Shown: piece by piece, positions 26,892-36,090 of the stretch
Layout: every line of letters starts with the position of its first letter
Numbering within the stretch: position 1 is the stretch's first letter
DNA from: Psychroserpens jangbogonensis
Lineage (GTDB): Bacteria; Bacteroidota; Bacteroidia; Flavobacteriales; Flavobacteriaceae
Length of the DNA stretch: 64,000 nt
NCBI RefSeq assembly: GCF_000797465.1
Contig: NZ_JSWG01000015.1
Span: 62,001 to 126,000 of the forward strand
Direction of reading: 5' to 3'
The notes under the pieces: model-generated
The model's input: the letters and a program-made list of their open reading frames with translations, nothing else
The model's database searches: none
What the model was told of the DNA's origin: nothing
Made by a program: the position numbers and the translations under genes

Positions 26892-27040
26892 GTGTAAAAA
26901 GTTAGCGTTTTTTTTAAGTTGGATAAAGATAAGCAAAAGTTATTGGGATGTAGTTTTACATGTAATTCCTTGAACATTTTTAACAAAAAAATGAACTAAA
27001 ATGAAAATACATTTTTAAATAAGACGATTTTATCCCAAAT

Positions 27041-27084
27041 ATGATATTTATCATATTTATTACTGTGAAAGGCAACTATTTTTG
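27041..27084 (+). promoter_or_regulatory. Crp/Fnr-type promoter of the nos operon
   Basis: ATGATATTTATCAT (27041-27054), symmetric for four further bases on each side, then TATTTTTG (27077-27084) after 22 nt. Leader about 16-19 nt to the cytochrome gene at 27104. The most symmetric box in the window. Confidence 0.9.
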
Positions 27085-27103
27085 CAGTATAAATTAAAAC
27101 AAT

Positions 27104-27607
27104 ATGAAGACAACACTAAAACTCATGACTGTATTATTTGTAACCCTACTATTAAGTTGTGGAGGCAAAGAAGAAAAGAAAAAAGAACCTATTTCTTACG
27201 GTAAAAAAGAAGTTCCTACAAAAGTAGAGACGCCTAAAGAAGCAGCAGTTACTGCTTCAAAAAGAATTGACTTAGCTACAAAAGGTGTAGGTCCAATTAA
27301 ATCTGTGACTTTAGGAGCGGAAATTGACCAGGAAATGGTAACTCACGGAGCAGATGTATATAAAAAAATGTGTACAGCTTGCCATAGAACAGACAAAAAA
27401 TTTATTGGACCAGCTCCAACAGGAATTATGAAACGTCGTTCTCCAGAATGGATAATGAACATGATTTTAAATCCTGAGGAAATGGTAAAAGTAGATCCAT
27501 TAGCTAAAGAATTATTAATGGAATTCAATGGTGCTCCAATGGCAAATCAAAACCTTTCTGAAGAAGATGCTAGAGCAGTTTTAGAATACTTCAGAACACT
27601 TAAATAA
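27104..27607 (+). CDS. Lipoprotein monoheme cytochrome c of the nos operon
   Basis: 167 residues. Lipobox LLSC, Lys/Glu/Pro/Ala linker to about residue 65, then one class I cytochrome c domain: CTACHRTDKKFIGP and the distal Met in NGAPMANQNL. Likely electron donor to NosZ, comparable in role to NosC proteins of clade II clusters. First gene of the operon; 6 nt from the FAS1 gene. Confidence 0.88.
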   Translation: MKTTLKLMTVLFVTLLLSCGGKEEKKKEPISYGKKEVPTKVETPKEAAVTASKRIDLATKGVGPIKSVTLGAEIDQEMVTHGADVYKKMCTACHRTDKKFIGPAPTGIMKRRSPEWIMNMILNPEEMVKVDPLAKELLMEFNGAPMANQNLSEEDARAVLEYFRTLK

Positions 27608-27613
27608 ATAATT

Positions 27614-28189
27614 ATGAAACTAACCAAACAACTATTTTTTGTTTTTTCATTTGTAGCTTTAGTTTACTCATGTAAAGAAACAGACAAAGACGCAACAGCA
27701 ACAACTACAGAAACTAAAGTTGAAGCAGAATCGACAAAAAGAACAGGTCAAGCTTTTATTAAAGATGATGGAAGTACAACGGTTTTAAGTATAGCTATTG
27801 GTTCTAAAGACCATACTACTTTAGTCGCTGCTGTTCAGGCTGCACAATTAGAAAACGCTTTAGTAAACGCTGGACCATTAATGGTTTTTGCACCAACAAA
27901 TGAAGCATTTGCGGCATTGCCAGAAGGAACTGTTGAATCTTTATTAAAACCTGAGAACAAAGATGCTTTAGCCAATATTTTGAAGTATCATGTAACACCA
28001 GGGAATTATTCAAAAGACTTTTTGAAGAAATTTAAAAAGTTAGGTCAAGCAAACAACCAATATGTAAAAGTTGAAGTTGTAGATGGAGAACCTATGATAG
28101 GAGGAGCAAAAATACTAGGAAGCGTAAAAGCTGGTAACGGTATTGTTCATATCATAGATAAGGTGTTGTTACCACCAACTGAAGAATAA
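27614..28189 (+). CDS. FAS1 (fasciclin) domain lipoprotein
   Basis: 191 residues, lipobox VYSC, linker, then one FAS1 domain (about 60-190) with the H1 and H2 signatures GPLMVFAPTNEAFAALP and GNGIVHIIDKVLLPP. Fasciclin genes sit between the cytochrome and nosZ in many Bacteroidota nos clusters; the role is not established. Likely outer- or cytoplasmic-membrane anchored facing the periplasm, perhaps holding NosZ partners together. Confidence 0.87.
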   Translation: MKLTKQLFFVFSFVALVYSCKETDKDATATTTETKVEAESTKRTGQAFIKDDGSTTVLSIAIGSKDHTTLVAAVQAAQLENALVNAGPLMVFAPTNEAFAALPEGTVESLLKPENKDALANILKYHVTPGNYSKDFLKKFKKLGQANNQYVKVEVVDGEPMIGGAKILGSVKAGNGIVHIIDKVLLPPTEE

Positions 28190-28215
28190 AACACTAATTA
28201 AATTTAAAAGAAAAC

Positions 28216-30186
28216 ATGAAAAATTTATTAAAATTAACTTTTGCCCTTGTATTTGTTTTTGCAGCTTTTACAAGTTGTAATAACACAAAATCATCAGATA
28301 GCAAATCTGGTGCTTTAGCAAGTAATGTAGCGGAAAAAGTATATGTTGCTCCTGGAGAACATGATTCGCATTATGCATTCATATCAGGAGGATATAGTGG
28401 TAATCTAACCGTTTATGGTTTACCATCAGGTCGTATGTTTAAGGAAATCCCTGTGTTTTCCCAATTTGCAACTTCTGGTTATGGGTATTCTGAAGAAACA
28501 AAACCAATGCTAAATACGTCTCATGGTTTCATTCCTTGGGGAGATTCTCACCATCCAGACATTTCACAAACTGCTGGAGAAATAGATGGACGTTTTATTT
28601 TTATAAATGAAAATAACACACCAAGAATTGCAAAAATTGATCTTAAAACATTTGAAACTACAGAGATTATTGAAGTACCTAATAGTGCAGGTAATCATAG
28701 TTCTTCATTTGTAACAGAAAATACAGAGTATGTTGTTGCGGGTACACGTTTTTCAGTGCCAATTCCACAACGTGATATGCCAATTAAGGATTATAAAGGA
28801 AACTTTCAAGGTGCTTTATCTTTTATTAGTGTAGCTCCTGAAACTGGTAATATGGATATAAAATTCCAAGTATTAATGCCAGGTTTTAACTATGATTTAT
28901 CTCACCCTGGACGTGGAAAATCTCATGGTTGGTTCTTTTTTACTACTTATAATACAGAAGAAGCAAGTACTTTATTAGAGGTTAATGCATCTCAAAATGA
29001 TAAAGATTTTATTGCAGCTGTAAACTGGAAAAAAATTGAAGAGTATGTAAATAATGGTGGTGGTACAATGATGCCAGCAGATTATGCACACAATGTTTAT
29101 GATGAGCATACGCATACTGCGACTTCTACAATGATAAAAGAAGTTCGTGTAGTTAATCCAATAGATGTTCCTGGAGCTGTATATTTTTTACCAACACCAA
29201 AATCACCTCACGGTTGCGATGTCGATCCTTCAGGTGAATACATTGTTGGTAATGGTAAACTTTCTGCTAATTTAACTGTGCACTCATTTACAAAAATGCT
29301 AGCTGCAATTGAAGGTGAGAAATTTGATGGTGAAGCTTATGGTATTCCAATTTTAAAATTTGAAGATGTACTAGCAGGTTCTGTTGAGCAACCAGGTTTA
29401 GGTCCTTTACATACCGAGTTTGATGGTAAAGGGAATGCTTATACTACATTCTTTATTTCTTCGGAAGTTGTGAAATGGAAATTAGGTACTTGGGAAGTTA
29501 TTGATAGACAACCTACGTATTACTCTGTTGGTCACTTAACTATTCCTGGAGGGAACTCTGGAAAACCACAAGGTAAATACATGTTCGCGATGAATAAAAT
29601 CACTAAAGACAGATACTTGCCAACTGGTCCAGAAATGGAACACTCTGCACAATTGTATGATATTTCTGGAGAAAAAATGGAGTTGCTTTTGGATTTTCCA
29701 ACACACGGAGAACCTCATTATGCAGCTGCAATGGAAGCAGGTTTAATAAAAGAACGTTCTCAGAAAATATATAACTTAGAAGATAACAAGCACCCATACG
29801 CTGCTTTATCTGATGCAGATACTAAAGTTGTGAGAAAAGGAAACGAAGTCCATATTTATATGACGACTATTAGAAGTCACTTCTCACCAGATAATATTGA
29901 AGGTGTTAAAGTGGGTGATAAAGTTTATTTCCACGTCACTAACTTAGAGCAAGATTTTGATGTACCACATGGATTTGCAGTTCTAGGACAAAATACATCT
30001 GAACTATTAGTTATGCCAGGACAAACTAAAAGTTCAGTTTGGGAACCGACTAAAGTAGGTGTTTGGCCATTCTATTGTACTGATTTCTGTTCTGCACTTC
30101 ACCAAGAAATGCAAGGCTATATTAGAGTATCAGCAGCAGATGCAGATACACCAATAAAATGGTCACTAGGAGAAGATATTGAATAA
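28216..30186 (+). CDS. nosZ: Nitrous oxide reductase, clade II, lipoprotein type
   Basis: 656 residues. Sec-type lipoprotein signal (AFTSC) instead of a Tat signal, the mark of clade II enzymes. The beta-propeller carries CuZ ligands in motifs such as DSHHPD, LSHPGRGKSHGW, KSPHGCDVDPSG and LGPLHTEFD; the C-terminal cupredoxin has the CuA site CTDFCSALHQEM. Reduces N2O to N2 in the periplasm. Terminator-like hairpin 50 bp downstream may lower expression of the accessory genes relative to nosZ. Confidence 0.97.
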   Translation: MKNLLKLTFALVFVFAAFTSCNNTKSSDSKSGALASNVAEKVYVAPGEHDSHYAFISGGYSGNLTVYGLPSGRMFKEIPVFSQFATSGYGYSEETKPMLNTSHGFIPWGDSHHPDISQTAGEIDGRFIFINENNTPRIAKIDLKTFETTEIIEVPNSAGNHSSSFVTENTEYVVAGTRFSVPIPQRDMPIKDYKGNFQGALSFISVAPETGNMDIKFQVLMPGFNYDLSHPGRGKSHGWFFFTTYNTEEASTLLEVNASQNDKDFIAAVNWKKIEEYVNNGGGTMMPADYAHNVYDEHTHTATSTMIKEVRVVNPIDVPGAVYFLPTPKSPHGCDVDPSGEYIVGNGKLSANLTVHSFTKMLAAIEGEKFDGEAYGIPILKFEDVLAGSVEQPGLGPLHTEFDGKGNAYTTFFISSEVVKWKLGTWEVIDRQPTYYSVGHLTIPGGNSGKPQGKYMFAMNKITKDRYLPTGPEMEHSAQLYDISGEKMELLLDFPTHGEPHYAAAMEAGLIKERSQKIYNLEDNKHPYAALSDADTKVVRKGNEVHIYMTTIRSHFSPDNIEGVKVGDKVYFHVTNLEQDFDVPHGFAVLGQNTSELLVMPGQTKSSVWEPTKVGVWPFYCTDFCSALHQEMQGYIRVSAADADTPIKWSLGEDIE

Positions 30187-30235
30187 ATTATTTAGAATTA
30201 GGGAGATTTTGTTTTAGTGTTTATTTCCCTATATC

Positions 30236-30273
30236 AAAGGCGAGAGTTAACTTTTGCTCTCGCCTTTATTTTT
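30236..30273 (+). terminator. Terminator or attenuator after nosZ
   Basis: A perfect 11-bp GC-rich stem (AAAGGCGAGAG / CTCTCGCCTTT), 10-nt loop, then A plus six T. Lies between nosZ and the accessory genes with no obvious new promoter, so partial readthrough is expected. Confidence 0.88.
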
Positions 30274-30307
30274 TAAAACACTAATAAAACTACTAAATCT
30301 TTTTACG

Positions 30308-30907
30308 ATGAAAAAGTCAAATATCATCATGCTACTCGCAGCGATTTTACCTTTAGGATTATTTCTGTTTCCACTTTGGAAAATTACTTTAGAAGCACCG
30401 CAATATCCTACACCTTTAGGTATGTATATTCATATCAATGACTTTTCAGATGCCAATCCGCATGACATCAAAAACATAAACTTGATGAATCATTATGTAG
30501 GCATGAAGTATATTCCAGATGCGATTCCTGAGTTTAAGATTTTCCCTATGGGAATTATTATCACATGTGTTATAGGTCTACTTATTGCATTTAAAGGTAA
30601 TTACAAATGGTTTTTAGGTTGGTTTATATTAATGATTGCAATGAGTGCTGCAGGAATGTATGACTTTTATTTGTGGGAACATGACTATGGTCATAACCTC
30701 GATCCTAAAGCTATTATGAAATTCACCAATCCAGATGGTACCCAAATGGGATTTCAGCCACCTCTTTTTGGAAGTAGAGATATTTTGAATTTTAAAGCAC
30801 ACTCTTATCCGCAACTAGGTGCTTTATTCTTAACTCTTGGTATAGGGATTTCATTTATTGCCTATCTTGTTGGAAAAAAGAGACATAAAAAATCTTTGAC
30901 TATGTAG
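30308..30907 (+). CDS. Four-helix membrane protein of the nos cluster
   Basis: 199 residues from ATG 30308; the in-frame ATG at 30254 lies inside the terminator loop and is rejected. Four predicted transmembrane helices (residues ~5-25, 75-95, 105-125, 165-190) with a His/Asp-containing periplasmic loop (WEHDYGHNLDPKA). It occupies the place of nosB in clade II clusters and may be its counterpart, but sequence similarity cannot be checked here. Confidence 0.72.
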   Translation: MKKSNIIMLLAAILPLGLFLFPLWKITLEAPQYPTPLGMYIHINDFSDANPHDIKNINLMNHYVGMKYIPDAIPEFKIFPMGIIITCVIGLLIAFKGNYKWFLGWFILMIAMSAAGMYDFYLWEHDYGHNLDPKAIMKFTNPDGTQMGFQPPLFGSRDILNFKAHSYPQLGALFLTLGIGISFIAYLVGKKRHKKSLTM

Positions 30908-30938
30908 GCAAAAATCAAAACACTAAAACACTAAAATC

Positions 30939-31376
30939 ATGCAAACACTAAAACGCTATTCTAGCATAGCATTGCTATTGCTCATTTTGAGCTGCAATGT
31001 ATCACCAAAGCCCATAGATTATGGCAGCGATGGTTGTCATTTCTGTAAAATGACCATCGTAGATAAAATTCATGCTGCAGAAATTGTAACTCAAAAAGGA
31101 AAAGTCTATAAGTTTGATGCTACGGAATGTATGATCAATTTTATGGAGGAGTTTGACACTACAGATATAGCATTGTATTTAACAAATAACTACACAACAC
31201 CTGAAAGTCTTATTGATGCAACAAAAGCTACGTTCTTAATAAGTGAAAATATTCCTAGTCCAATGGGAGCATTTTTATCAGCTTTTAAGGATAAAGCTGA
31301 TGCAGAAAAAATGCAATCAGCAAAGGGAGGAACATTATATAATTGGGATGAATTACTAGCACATTTTAAAGACTAG
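30939..31376 (+). CDS. nosL: NosL copper chaperone lipoprotein
   Basis: 145 residues. Lipobox ILSC followed by the copper-binding CHFCKMTI and KFDATECMINFM motifs of NosL. Delivers Cu(I) to apo-NosZ with the NosDFY complex. Precedes nosD by 4 nt. Confidence 0.94.
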   Translation: MQTLKRYSSIALLLLILSCNVSPKPIDYGSDGCHFCKMTIVDKIHAAEIVTQKGKVYKFDATECMINFMEEFDTTDIALYLTNNYTTPESLIDATKATFLISENIPSPMGAFLSAFKDKADAEKMQSAKGGTLYNWDELLAHFKD

Positions 31377-31380
31377 TTTC

Positions 31381-32616
31381 ATGAAAACTGTATTCATTTT
31401 TTTGTCCGTCATTTTTATGACCAATTCTTCTTATGCACTTCAACTAGAAGTTTGTAAAAGTTGTCCTATTTCAACAATTCAAGATGCTATAAATCAAGCA
31501 AAAGACTTTGACACTATTATGGTGAAAAAAGGCACTTATAAGGAGCATGATATTTTAGTGAACAAGCCCTTGACTATTATTGGTGAGGACTACCCAGTTA
31601 TTGATGGTGAATTAAAAGGAGAGATCATTACTGTTATATCAGATAATGTAACCGTTGATGGTTTGTTTATAATCAATGTAGGTACAAGTTATACAGAAGA
31701 TTATGCAGCTATTCGTGTTAGAAGAAGCAAACATTTTGAGATCAAAAATTTAGTACTAGAAAAGCTGTTTTTCGGAATATATATCGAGAAGTCTAGCTAC
31801 GGAAAAGTATTTCATAATAAGATTATTGGTGATGCCATTGAGGAGTATAACTCCGGAAATGGAATACAACTCTGGTATAGTCACCATATCGAAATTGAGC
31901 ATAACTATGTGGAGCATGTTCGGGATGGTATATATTTAGAGTTTTCAGACGATTGTCTAATAAAAAATAATGTGAGTGCTTTAAACCTAAGGTATGGTTT
32001 ACACTTTATGTTCTCTAATGATGATATCTATCAAGACAATACATTTGAAAACAATGGAGCAGGAGTAGCTGTGATGTTTTCTAAGAAAATTAAAATGTTA
32101 AACAACATATTTAAAGAAAACTGGGGAACAGCTTCTTATGGATTACTCTTGAAAGAAATAAATGATGCCGAAATTATTGGTAATACTTTTGAAGAAAACA
32201 CAATTGGGATTAATATTGAAGGGTCTAACCGAATCATATATAAAAACAACAATTTCAAAAATAACGGTTGGGCTATAAAAGTACGTGGCGCATGTTATAC
32301 CAACCAATTTGTCGAAAATAATTTTCTGTATAACTCATTTGATATTGCTTACAATAGTAAGGTTAATGATAACGTGTTTGATGGAAACTATTGGAGCAAT
32401 TATACTGGCTACGACTTAGATAAAGACGGAGTAGGAGATATTCCTTACAGACCTGTAAAACTGTTTTCTTATATTGTAAATCGTACACCAGAAACTATCA
32501 TTTTATTACGAAGTATGTTTATAGATATTATTGATTTTTCTGAAAAAGTGTCACCTGTTTTTACACCAGATGACCTCTTGGATAATCACCCACTAACAAA
32601 GAAAGTAACATGGTAA
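31381..32616 (+). CDS. nosD: NosD periplasmic right-handed beta-helix protein
   Basis: 411 residues, signal peptide to about residue 20, then many parallel beta-helix (PbH1) turns with N-rich repeats (HNKIIGDAI, NNIFKENWGT, NTFEENTIGINIEG) and the conserved end YWSNYTGYDLDKDGVGDIPY. Receives copper from NosL and loads NosZ. Its 3' end overlaps nosF by 7 nt. Confidence 0.96.
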   Translation: MKTVFIFLSVIFMTNSSYALQLEVCKSCPISTIQDAINQAKDFDTIMVKKGTYKEHDILVNKPLTIIGEDYPVIDGELKGEIITVISDNVTVDGLFIINVGTSYTEDYAAIRVRRSKHFEIKNLVLEKLFFGIYIEKSSYGKVFHNKIIGDAIEEYNSGNGIQLWYSHHIEIEHNYVEHVRDGIYLEFSDDCLIKNNVSALNLRYGLHFMFSNDDIYQDNTFENNGAGVAVMFSKKIKMLNNIFKENWGTASYGLLLKEINDAEIIGNTFEENTIGINIEGSNRIIYKNNNFKNNGWAIKVRGACYTNQFVENNFLYNSFDIAYNSKVNDNVFDGNYWSNYTGYDLDKDGVGDIPYRPVKLFSYIVNRTPETIILLRSMFIDIIDFSEKVSPVFTPDDLLDNHPLTKKVTW

Positions 32617-33317
32617 ATATTGAAAATTTACATAAAAAATTTGGAAAGAACCAAGTATTAAGTGGTTTAGATTTAACGATTAATGAAGGTGGCATTTTCG
32701 CAGTACTTGGGCCAAACGGTTCGGGTAAAACAACATTAATTAAGTCTATTCTTGGTATGGTTATTCCTAACAAAGGAGTGATTAATGTCTTGGGAGAAAA
32801 CATAAAGAAAAATTCAAACTATCGACACAAAATTGACTATTTACCACAAATCGCCAATTTTCCAAGCAACCTAAAAGTTAAGGAGTTGATTAAAATGATC
32901 AAAGACCTACGTAAAAATACCAATGAAGATCAACGGTTAATTGAACTATTTAAATTAGAGCCTTTTTTAGATAAAAAATTAGGAAACCTCTCAGGAGGAA
33001 CCAAACAAAAAGTGAATATCGTTTTGACGTTTATGTTCGATAGTCCACTTATTATTTTAGATGAACCAACAACTGGATTAGATCCAATTTCCTTAATTCG
33101 TTTGAAAGATTTGATTCAAGCAGAAAAAGCTAAAGGAAAGACCATTTTAATCACATCTCATATTATGAGTTTTGTGGAAGAAGTTTCAGATGAAATCGTC
33201 TTCTTACTAGAAGGCAAGATTTACTTCAGAGGTTCAATTTCAGAATTAAAAACCAAGACCAATCAGCCAGATTTTGAACATGCTATTGCGTCTATATTAA
33301 CCGATAACCATGCTTAA
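32610..33317 (+). CDS. nosF: NosF ABC transporter ATPase
   Basis: 235 residues: Walker A GPNGSGKTT, Q-loop YLPQ, signature LSGGTKQK, Walker B LIILDEPTTGLD, H-loop TSHIMS. Powers the NosDFY complex for NosZ maturation. Overlaps nosD and nosY, implying translational coupling. Confidence 0.96.
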   Translation: MVNIENLHKKFGKNQVLSGLDLTINEGGIFAVLGPNGSGKTTLIKSILGMVIPNKGVINVLGENIKKNSNYRHKIDYLPQIANFPSNLKVKELIKMIKDLRKNTNEDQRLIELFKLEPFLDKKLGNLSGGTKQKVNIVLTFMFDSPLIILDEPTTGLDPISLIRLKDLIQAEKAKGKTILITSHIMSFVEEVSDEIVFLLEGKIYFRGSISELKTKTNQPDFEHAIASILTDNHA

Positions 33318-34092
33318 AATATTAAAATATAGTTTTTTTGATTTAATGCGTAGTCGTTGGAGTTACGTCTATTTTGCATTCTATTTACTATTAGGACTTG
33401 TTCTATTGTTTTTGAATAACGATTTATCAAAAGCTGTCATCACGTTAATGAATGTGATTATTGTTTTGGTTCCTTTAATAGGAACCATTTTTGGAGTCAT
33501 GTATTATTACAATTCTAAGGAGTTTACCGAACTTCTTTTAGCACAACCTTTAAAACGGTCTTCAATATTTCTTGGACAGTATTTAGGTGTTGCTTTGTCA
33601 CTCTCAATTAGTTTAGTTCTCGGACTAGGAATCCCTTTTGTATTCTATGGTTTGTTTGAAAGTAGTGCTATTTGGGATTTTTCATTACTGCTAATAACAG
33701 GTACATTTCTAACCTTAATTTTCACGGCTTTAGCATTTAATATTGCGTTGTCAAATGAGAATAGAATTAAAGGCTTTGGCTATGCAATCTTATTATGGTT
33801 GTTTTTAGCAATTATTTACGATGGCTTATTTTTAATGACCTTAATTATGTTTGAAGATTACCCTCTTGACAAATTATCGTTAGTTGGTACCATGTTGAAT
33901 CCTATAGATTTATCACGAACACTTATTCTTTTAAAATTAGATATTTCGGCATTATTAGGATATACAGGTGCTATCTTTAAGCAATTCTTCGGAACTAGTT
34001 TTGGTCTTATTGTATCTTTTGTTATGTTAACGGTTTGGGTGGTATTACCTGTGTTGAGAATTGTGTTTAAATCACGAAAGAAAGATTTTTAG
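33310..34092 (+). CDS. nosY: NosY ABC transporter permease
   Basis: 260 residues with six predicted transmembrane helices and the NosY-type FTELLLAQPLKRSSIFLGQYLG cytoplasmic loop region (seen from about residue 75). Membrane partner of NosF and NosD. Overlaps nosF by 8 nt. Confidence 0.94.
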   Translation: MLKILKYSFFDLMRSRWSYVYFAFYLLLGLVLLFLNNDLSKAVITLMNVIIVLVPLIGTIFGVMYYYNSKEFTELLLAQPLKRSSIFLGQYLGVALSLSISLVLGLGIPFVFYGLFESSAIWDFSLLLITGTFLTLIFTALAFNIALSNENRIKGFGYAILLWLFLAIIYDGLFLMTLIMFEDYPLDKLSLVGTMLNPIDLSRTLILLKLDISALLGYTGAIFKQFFGTSFGLIVSFVMLTVWVVLPVLRIVFKSRKKDF

Positions 34093-34113
34093 AATTAATA
34101 AATAAAATTGAAT

Positions 34114-34566
34114 ATGAAAAAGGTTTTTGTAATTGGATGTTTTCTAATTTTTATGATTGGTTGTAAAAGCGAAACAAAAAAGGTGAATTCTAAACAGGGT
34201 TCTGATGTAGAAACAATTTCAATTGTGGATACTTTATCACTTAAATTGAATGCTACTGAAAAGTGGATTGCGAATGCAGAAACACATGAAGGCATTACAA
34301 AAATGGATTCCATTATTTCAGCATTCAAAACAGAAGATTTAAGCGATTATAAAACCTTAGGTAAGACCCTTTCAAAGCAAACGGGATATATCATTAAACA
34401 TTGCAGTATGAAAGGTGAACCACATGATCAATTGCATGTGGTGTTAATTCCTATGCTTGATGAAATATCAGTTTTAAGAGAGGAAAAAAATATTGAGAAA
34501 ACTCAATCTGCACTTGATAATCTAGAACTGTTAATAGGAGCTTATTTTAAGTTCTTTAAAGTATGA
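34114..34566 (+). CDS. Lipoprotein downstream of nosY
   Basis: 150 residues from ATG 34114; an in-frame TTG six bases upstream gives no gain. Lipobox MIGC. The mature domain is helical, about 100 residues, with HCSMKGEPHDQLHV (His/Cys/Met-rich) in its centre, which could bind heme or copper. No named family recognised. It closes the nos operon and probably serves copper or electron delivery; this is inference from place and residues. Confidence 0.7.
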   Translation: MKKVFVIGCFLIFMIGCKSETKKVNSKQGSDVETISIVDTLSLKLNATEKWIANAETHEGITKMDSIISAFKTEDLSDYKTLGKTLSKQTGYIIKHCSMKGEPHDQLHVVLIPMLDEISVLREEKNIEKTQSALDNLELLIGAYFKFFKV

Positions 34567-34606
34567 TATTAGTCATATTTTTTACAATAACATAGTCTTA
34601 GATTTG
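34563..34606 (+). promoter_or_regulatory. Crp/Fnr-type promoter of the copper-uptake module
   Basis: ATGATATTAGTCAT (34563-34576) overlaps the stop of the preceding gene; TAGATTTG (34599-34606) follows after 22 nt. The next ATG (34614) is only 7 nt beyond, so the transcript would have almost no leader. Confidence 0.82.
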
Positions 34607-34613
34607 CGGTACG

Positions 34614-35006
34614 ATGACTGCGATAGTTCATAAAATAACAGTATTTGTTTTAGTATTTATATTATTTGCCCATAATATAAATACACTTGCTATTGTTGGT
34701 GATTTCATGATTAATCAAGAGTTCATTGCAAAAACTTTATGTATTCAAAAAGAGGAGCAAAAAGGATGTAATGGTAAATGTCAATTGCGTAAAGAATTAT
34801 CTGAAAGTAATACCAATTCAAACTCTGAAACACCACTTCAAGAAAACAAAAGACTGATTTTAGATGCTTTTTTTATCTCAACTATTAGTCAAGTTGATAC
34901 GTCTGATTTAGAGTCTCAATCAAGACGACATGAATTGATTAAGAATACACCAAAAATAATTAAAATGTATCTCGAAATAGATACACCTCCACCAAATTTC
35001 TGTTAG
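34614..35006 (+). CDS. Small Cys-motif protein of the copper module
   Basis: 130 residues. N-terminal hydrophobic segment (signal or anchor, residues ~8-28), then CIQKEEQKGCNGKCQLRKEL with three cysteines (C-x8-C-x3-C), a polar linker and a Cys at the very end. Comparable small proteins with a CNGKC core sit beside copper TonB receptors and nos genes in Flavobacteriaceae, as far as I recall. A copper ligand role is plausible; no enzymatic domain seen. Confidence 0.72.
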   Translation: MTAIVHKITVFVLVFILFAHNINTLAIVGDFMINQEFIAKTLCIQKEEQKGCNGKCQLRKELSESNTNSNSETPLQENKRLILDAFFISTISQVDTSDLESQSRRHELIKNTPKIIKMYLEIDTPPPNFC

Positions 35007-35109
35007 TTTTTTAAATTATAAAATCTGTTCGATTTTACTCTAGTTCTTGCTTGTATAAACAAGTGAGCAAGGGGTTTTAAGTCTTATTTTAAATATTAAA
35101 GCTAACATT

Positions 35110-35973
35110 ATGAAATCAATTAAATTTATATATATACTATTACCAATATTGTTTTTATCAGTACTAACAACATCTTGTTCTTCAGATGACGATGATGACG
35201 ATCCTATAATCACTAACGAAGTTGAAGGGCTTTCAAAGATTCTAGACCTAACTAATGCAACCCATACAGTTGAATTATTTAATAAAGAAGGAGATTTTTA
35301 TACAGGCTATAACGCAATTAGTATAAGATTAAAAGACAATGCAACAGACGCATACATCGAAGATGCTTCATTCTCATGGATGCCAATGATGCAAATGCCA
35401 ACAATGCAACACTCTTCCCCAAGATCTGCAATTATAAAAGCTTCAGGAAAAAATACAGTTTTTGAAGGTTATATTATATATCAAATGACAAATACAGATG
35501 GTTCTGGTTGGTCTTTAACAGTCAACTATACTATTGATGGTGTAGATTATACAGCAAGTGATGCTATAACTGTGAGACAAAATGACAATCAAAACGTTAC
35601 TAGTTTCATGGGTAGTGATGATAGTCGTTATATCATATCACTTATCAAACCAAATAATCCAATTATTGGAATCAATGATTTAATGGTCGGTGTTCACAAA
35701 ATGGAAAACATGATGACATTTCCAGTTGTAGAAAATTATTCAATTGCATTAGATCCAAGAATGCCAGGTATGGGCAATCACAGCTCACCTAATAATACAG
35801 ATTTGAATTATAGTATGGTAGATGACATGTATCATGCAGATTTATCTTTAACTATGACAGGTTATTGGGTTCTTAATTTGAAGTTCATGAATACCAATGA
35901 CGATGTGCTTAAAGGAGAAAATGTAACCGATGAGAACACACAAAGTTCTCTGTATTTAGAATTAGAATTCTAA
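35110..35973 (+). CDS. Met-rich YtkA/FixH-like lipoprotein, probable copper binder
   Basis: 287 residues. Lipobox TTSC then SSDDDDDD. Two similar beta-sandwich halves of YtkA-like type: the first has FSWMPMMQMPTMQHSSP (about residues 88-104), the second DPRMPGMGNHSSPN and MTGYWVLNLKF. Paired Met/His clusters like these bind Cu(I)/Cu(II). Placed between the Cys-motif protein and the TonB receptor; likely passes copper at the outer membrane. Confidence 0.78.
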   Translation: MKSIKFIYILLPILFLSVLTTSCSSDDDDDDPIITNEVEGLSKILDLTNATHTVELFNKEGDFYTGYNAISIRLKDNATDAYIEDASFSWMPMMQMPTMQHSSPRSAIIKASGKNTVFEGYIIYQMTNTDGSGWSLTVNYTIDGVDYTASDAITVRQNDNQNVTSFMGSDDSRYIISLIKPNNPIIGINDLMVGVHKMENMMTFPVVENYSIALDPRMPGMGNHSSPNNTDLNYSMVDDMYHADLSLTMTGYWVLNLKFMNTNDDVLKGENVTDENTQSSLYLELEF

Positions 35974-35982
35974 ATGCTTACC

Positions 35983-36013
35983 AATAGCTAAATAAAGCTA
36001 TTCCATTTTTTTT
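35983..36013 (+). terminator. Probable terminator before the TonB receptor
   Basis: AATAGCT / AGCTATT (7 bp, 6-nt loop) followed by CCA and a run of eight T. Partial readthrough into the receptor gene is likely. Confidence 0.65.
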
Positions 36014-36067
36014 CTGTCAATTTTGAGTGTGGTTTATTCAAAACGGTTAACCACACTCAAAAGACAG
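36014..36067 (+). promoter_or_regulatory. Long hairpin in the 5' region of the TonB receptor
   Basis: TTTTGAGTGTGGTT (36021-36034) pairs perfectly with AACCACACTCAAAA (36049-36062), extended by CTGTC/GACAG across a 2-nt bulge: 19 bp in total with a 14-nt loop. No T run follows on either strand, so it is not a normal terminator. It ends 23 nt before the receptor ATG and may control its translation or mRNA stability. Confidence 0.65.
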
Positions 36068-36090
36068 TTCATTTTCTAAACATTGTATTA

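Noticed and set aside
30254-30307. N-terminal extension of the membrane protein after nosZ
   Set aside because: Starts inside the terminator hairpin; the ATG at 30308 gives a normal first transmembrane helix.
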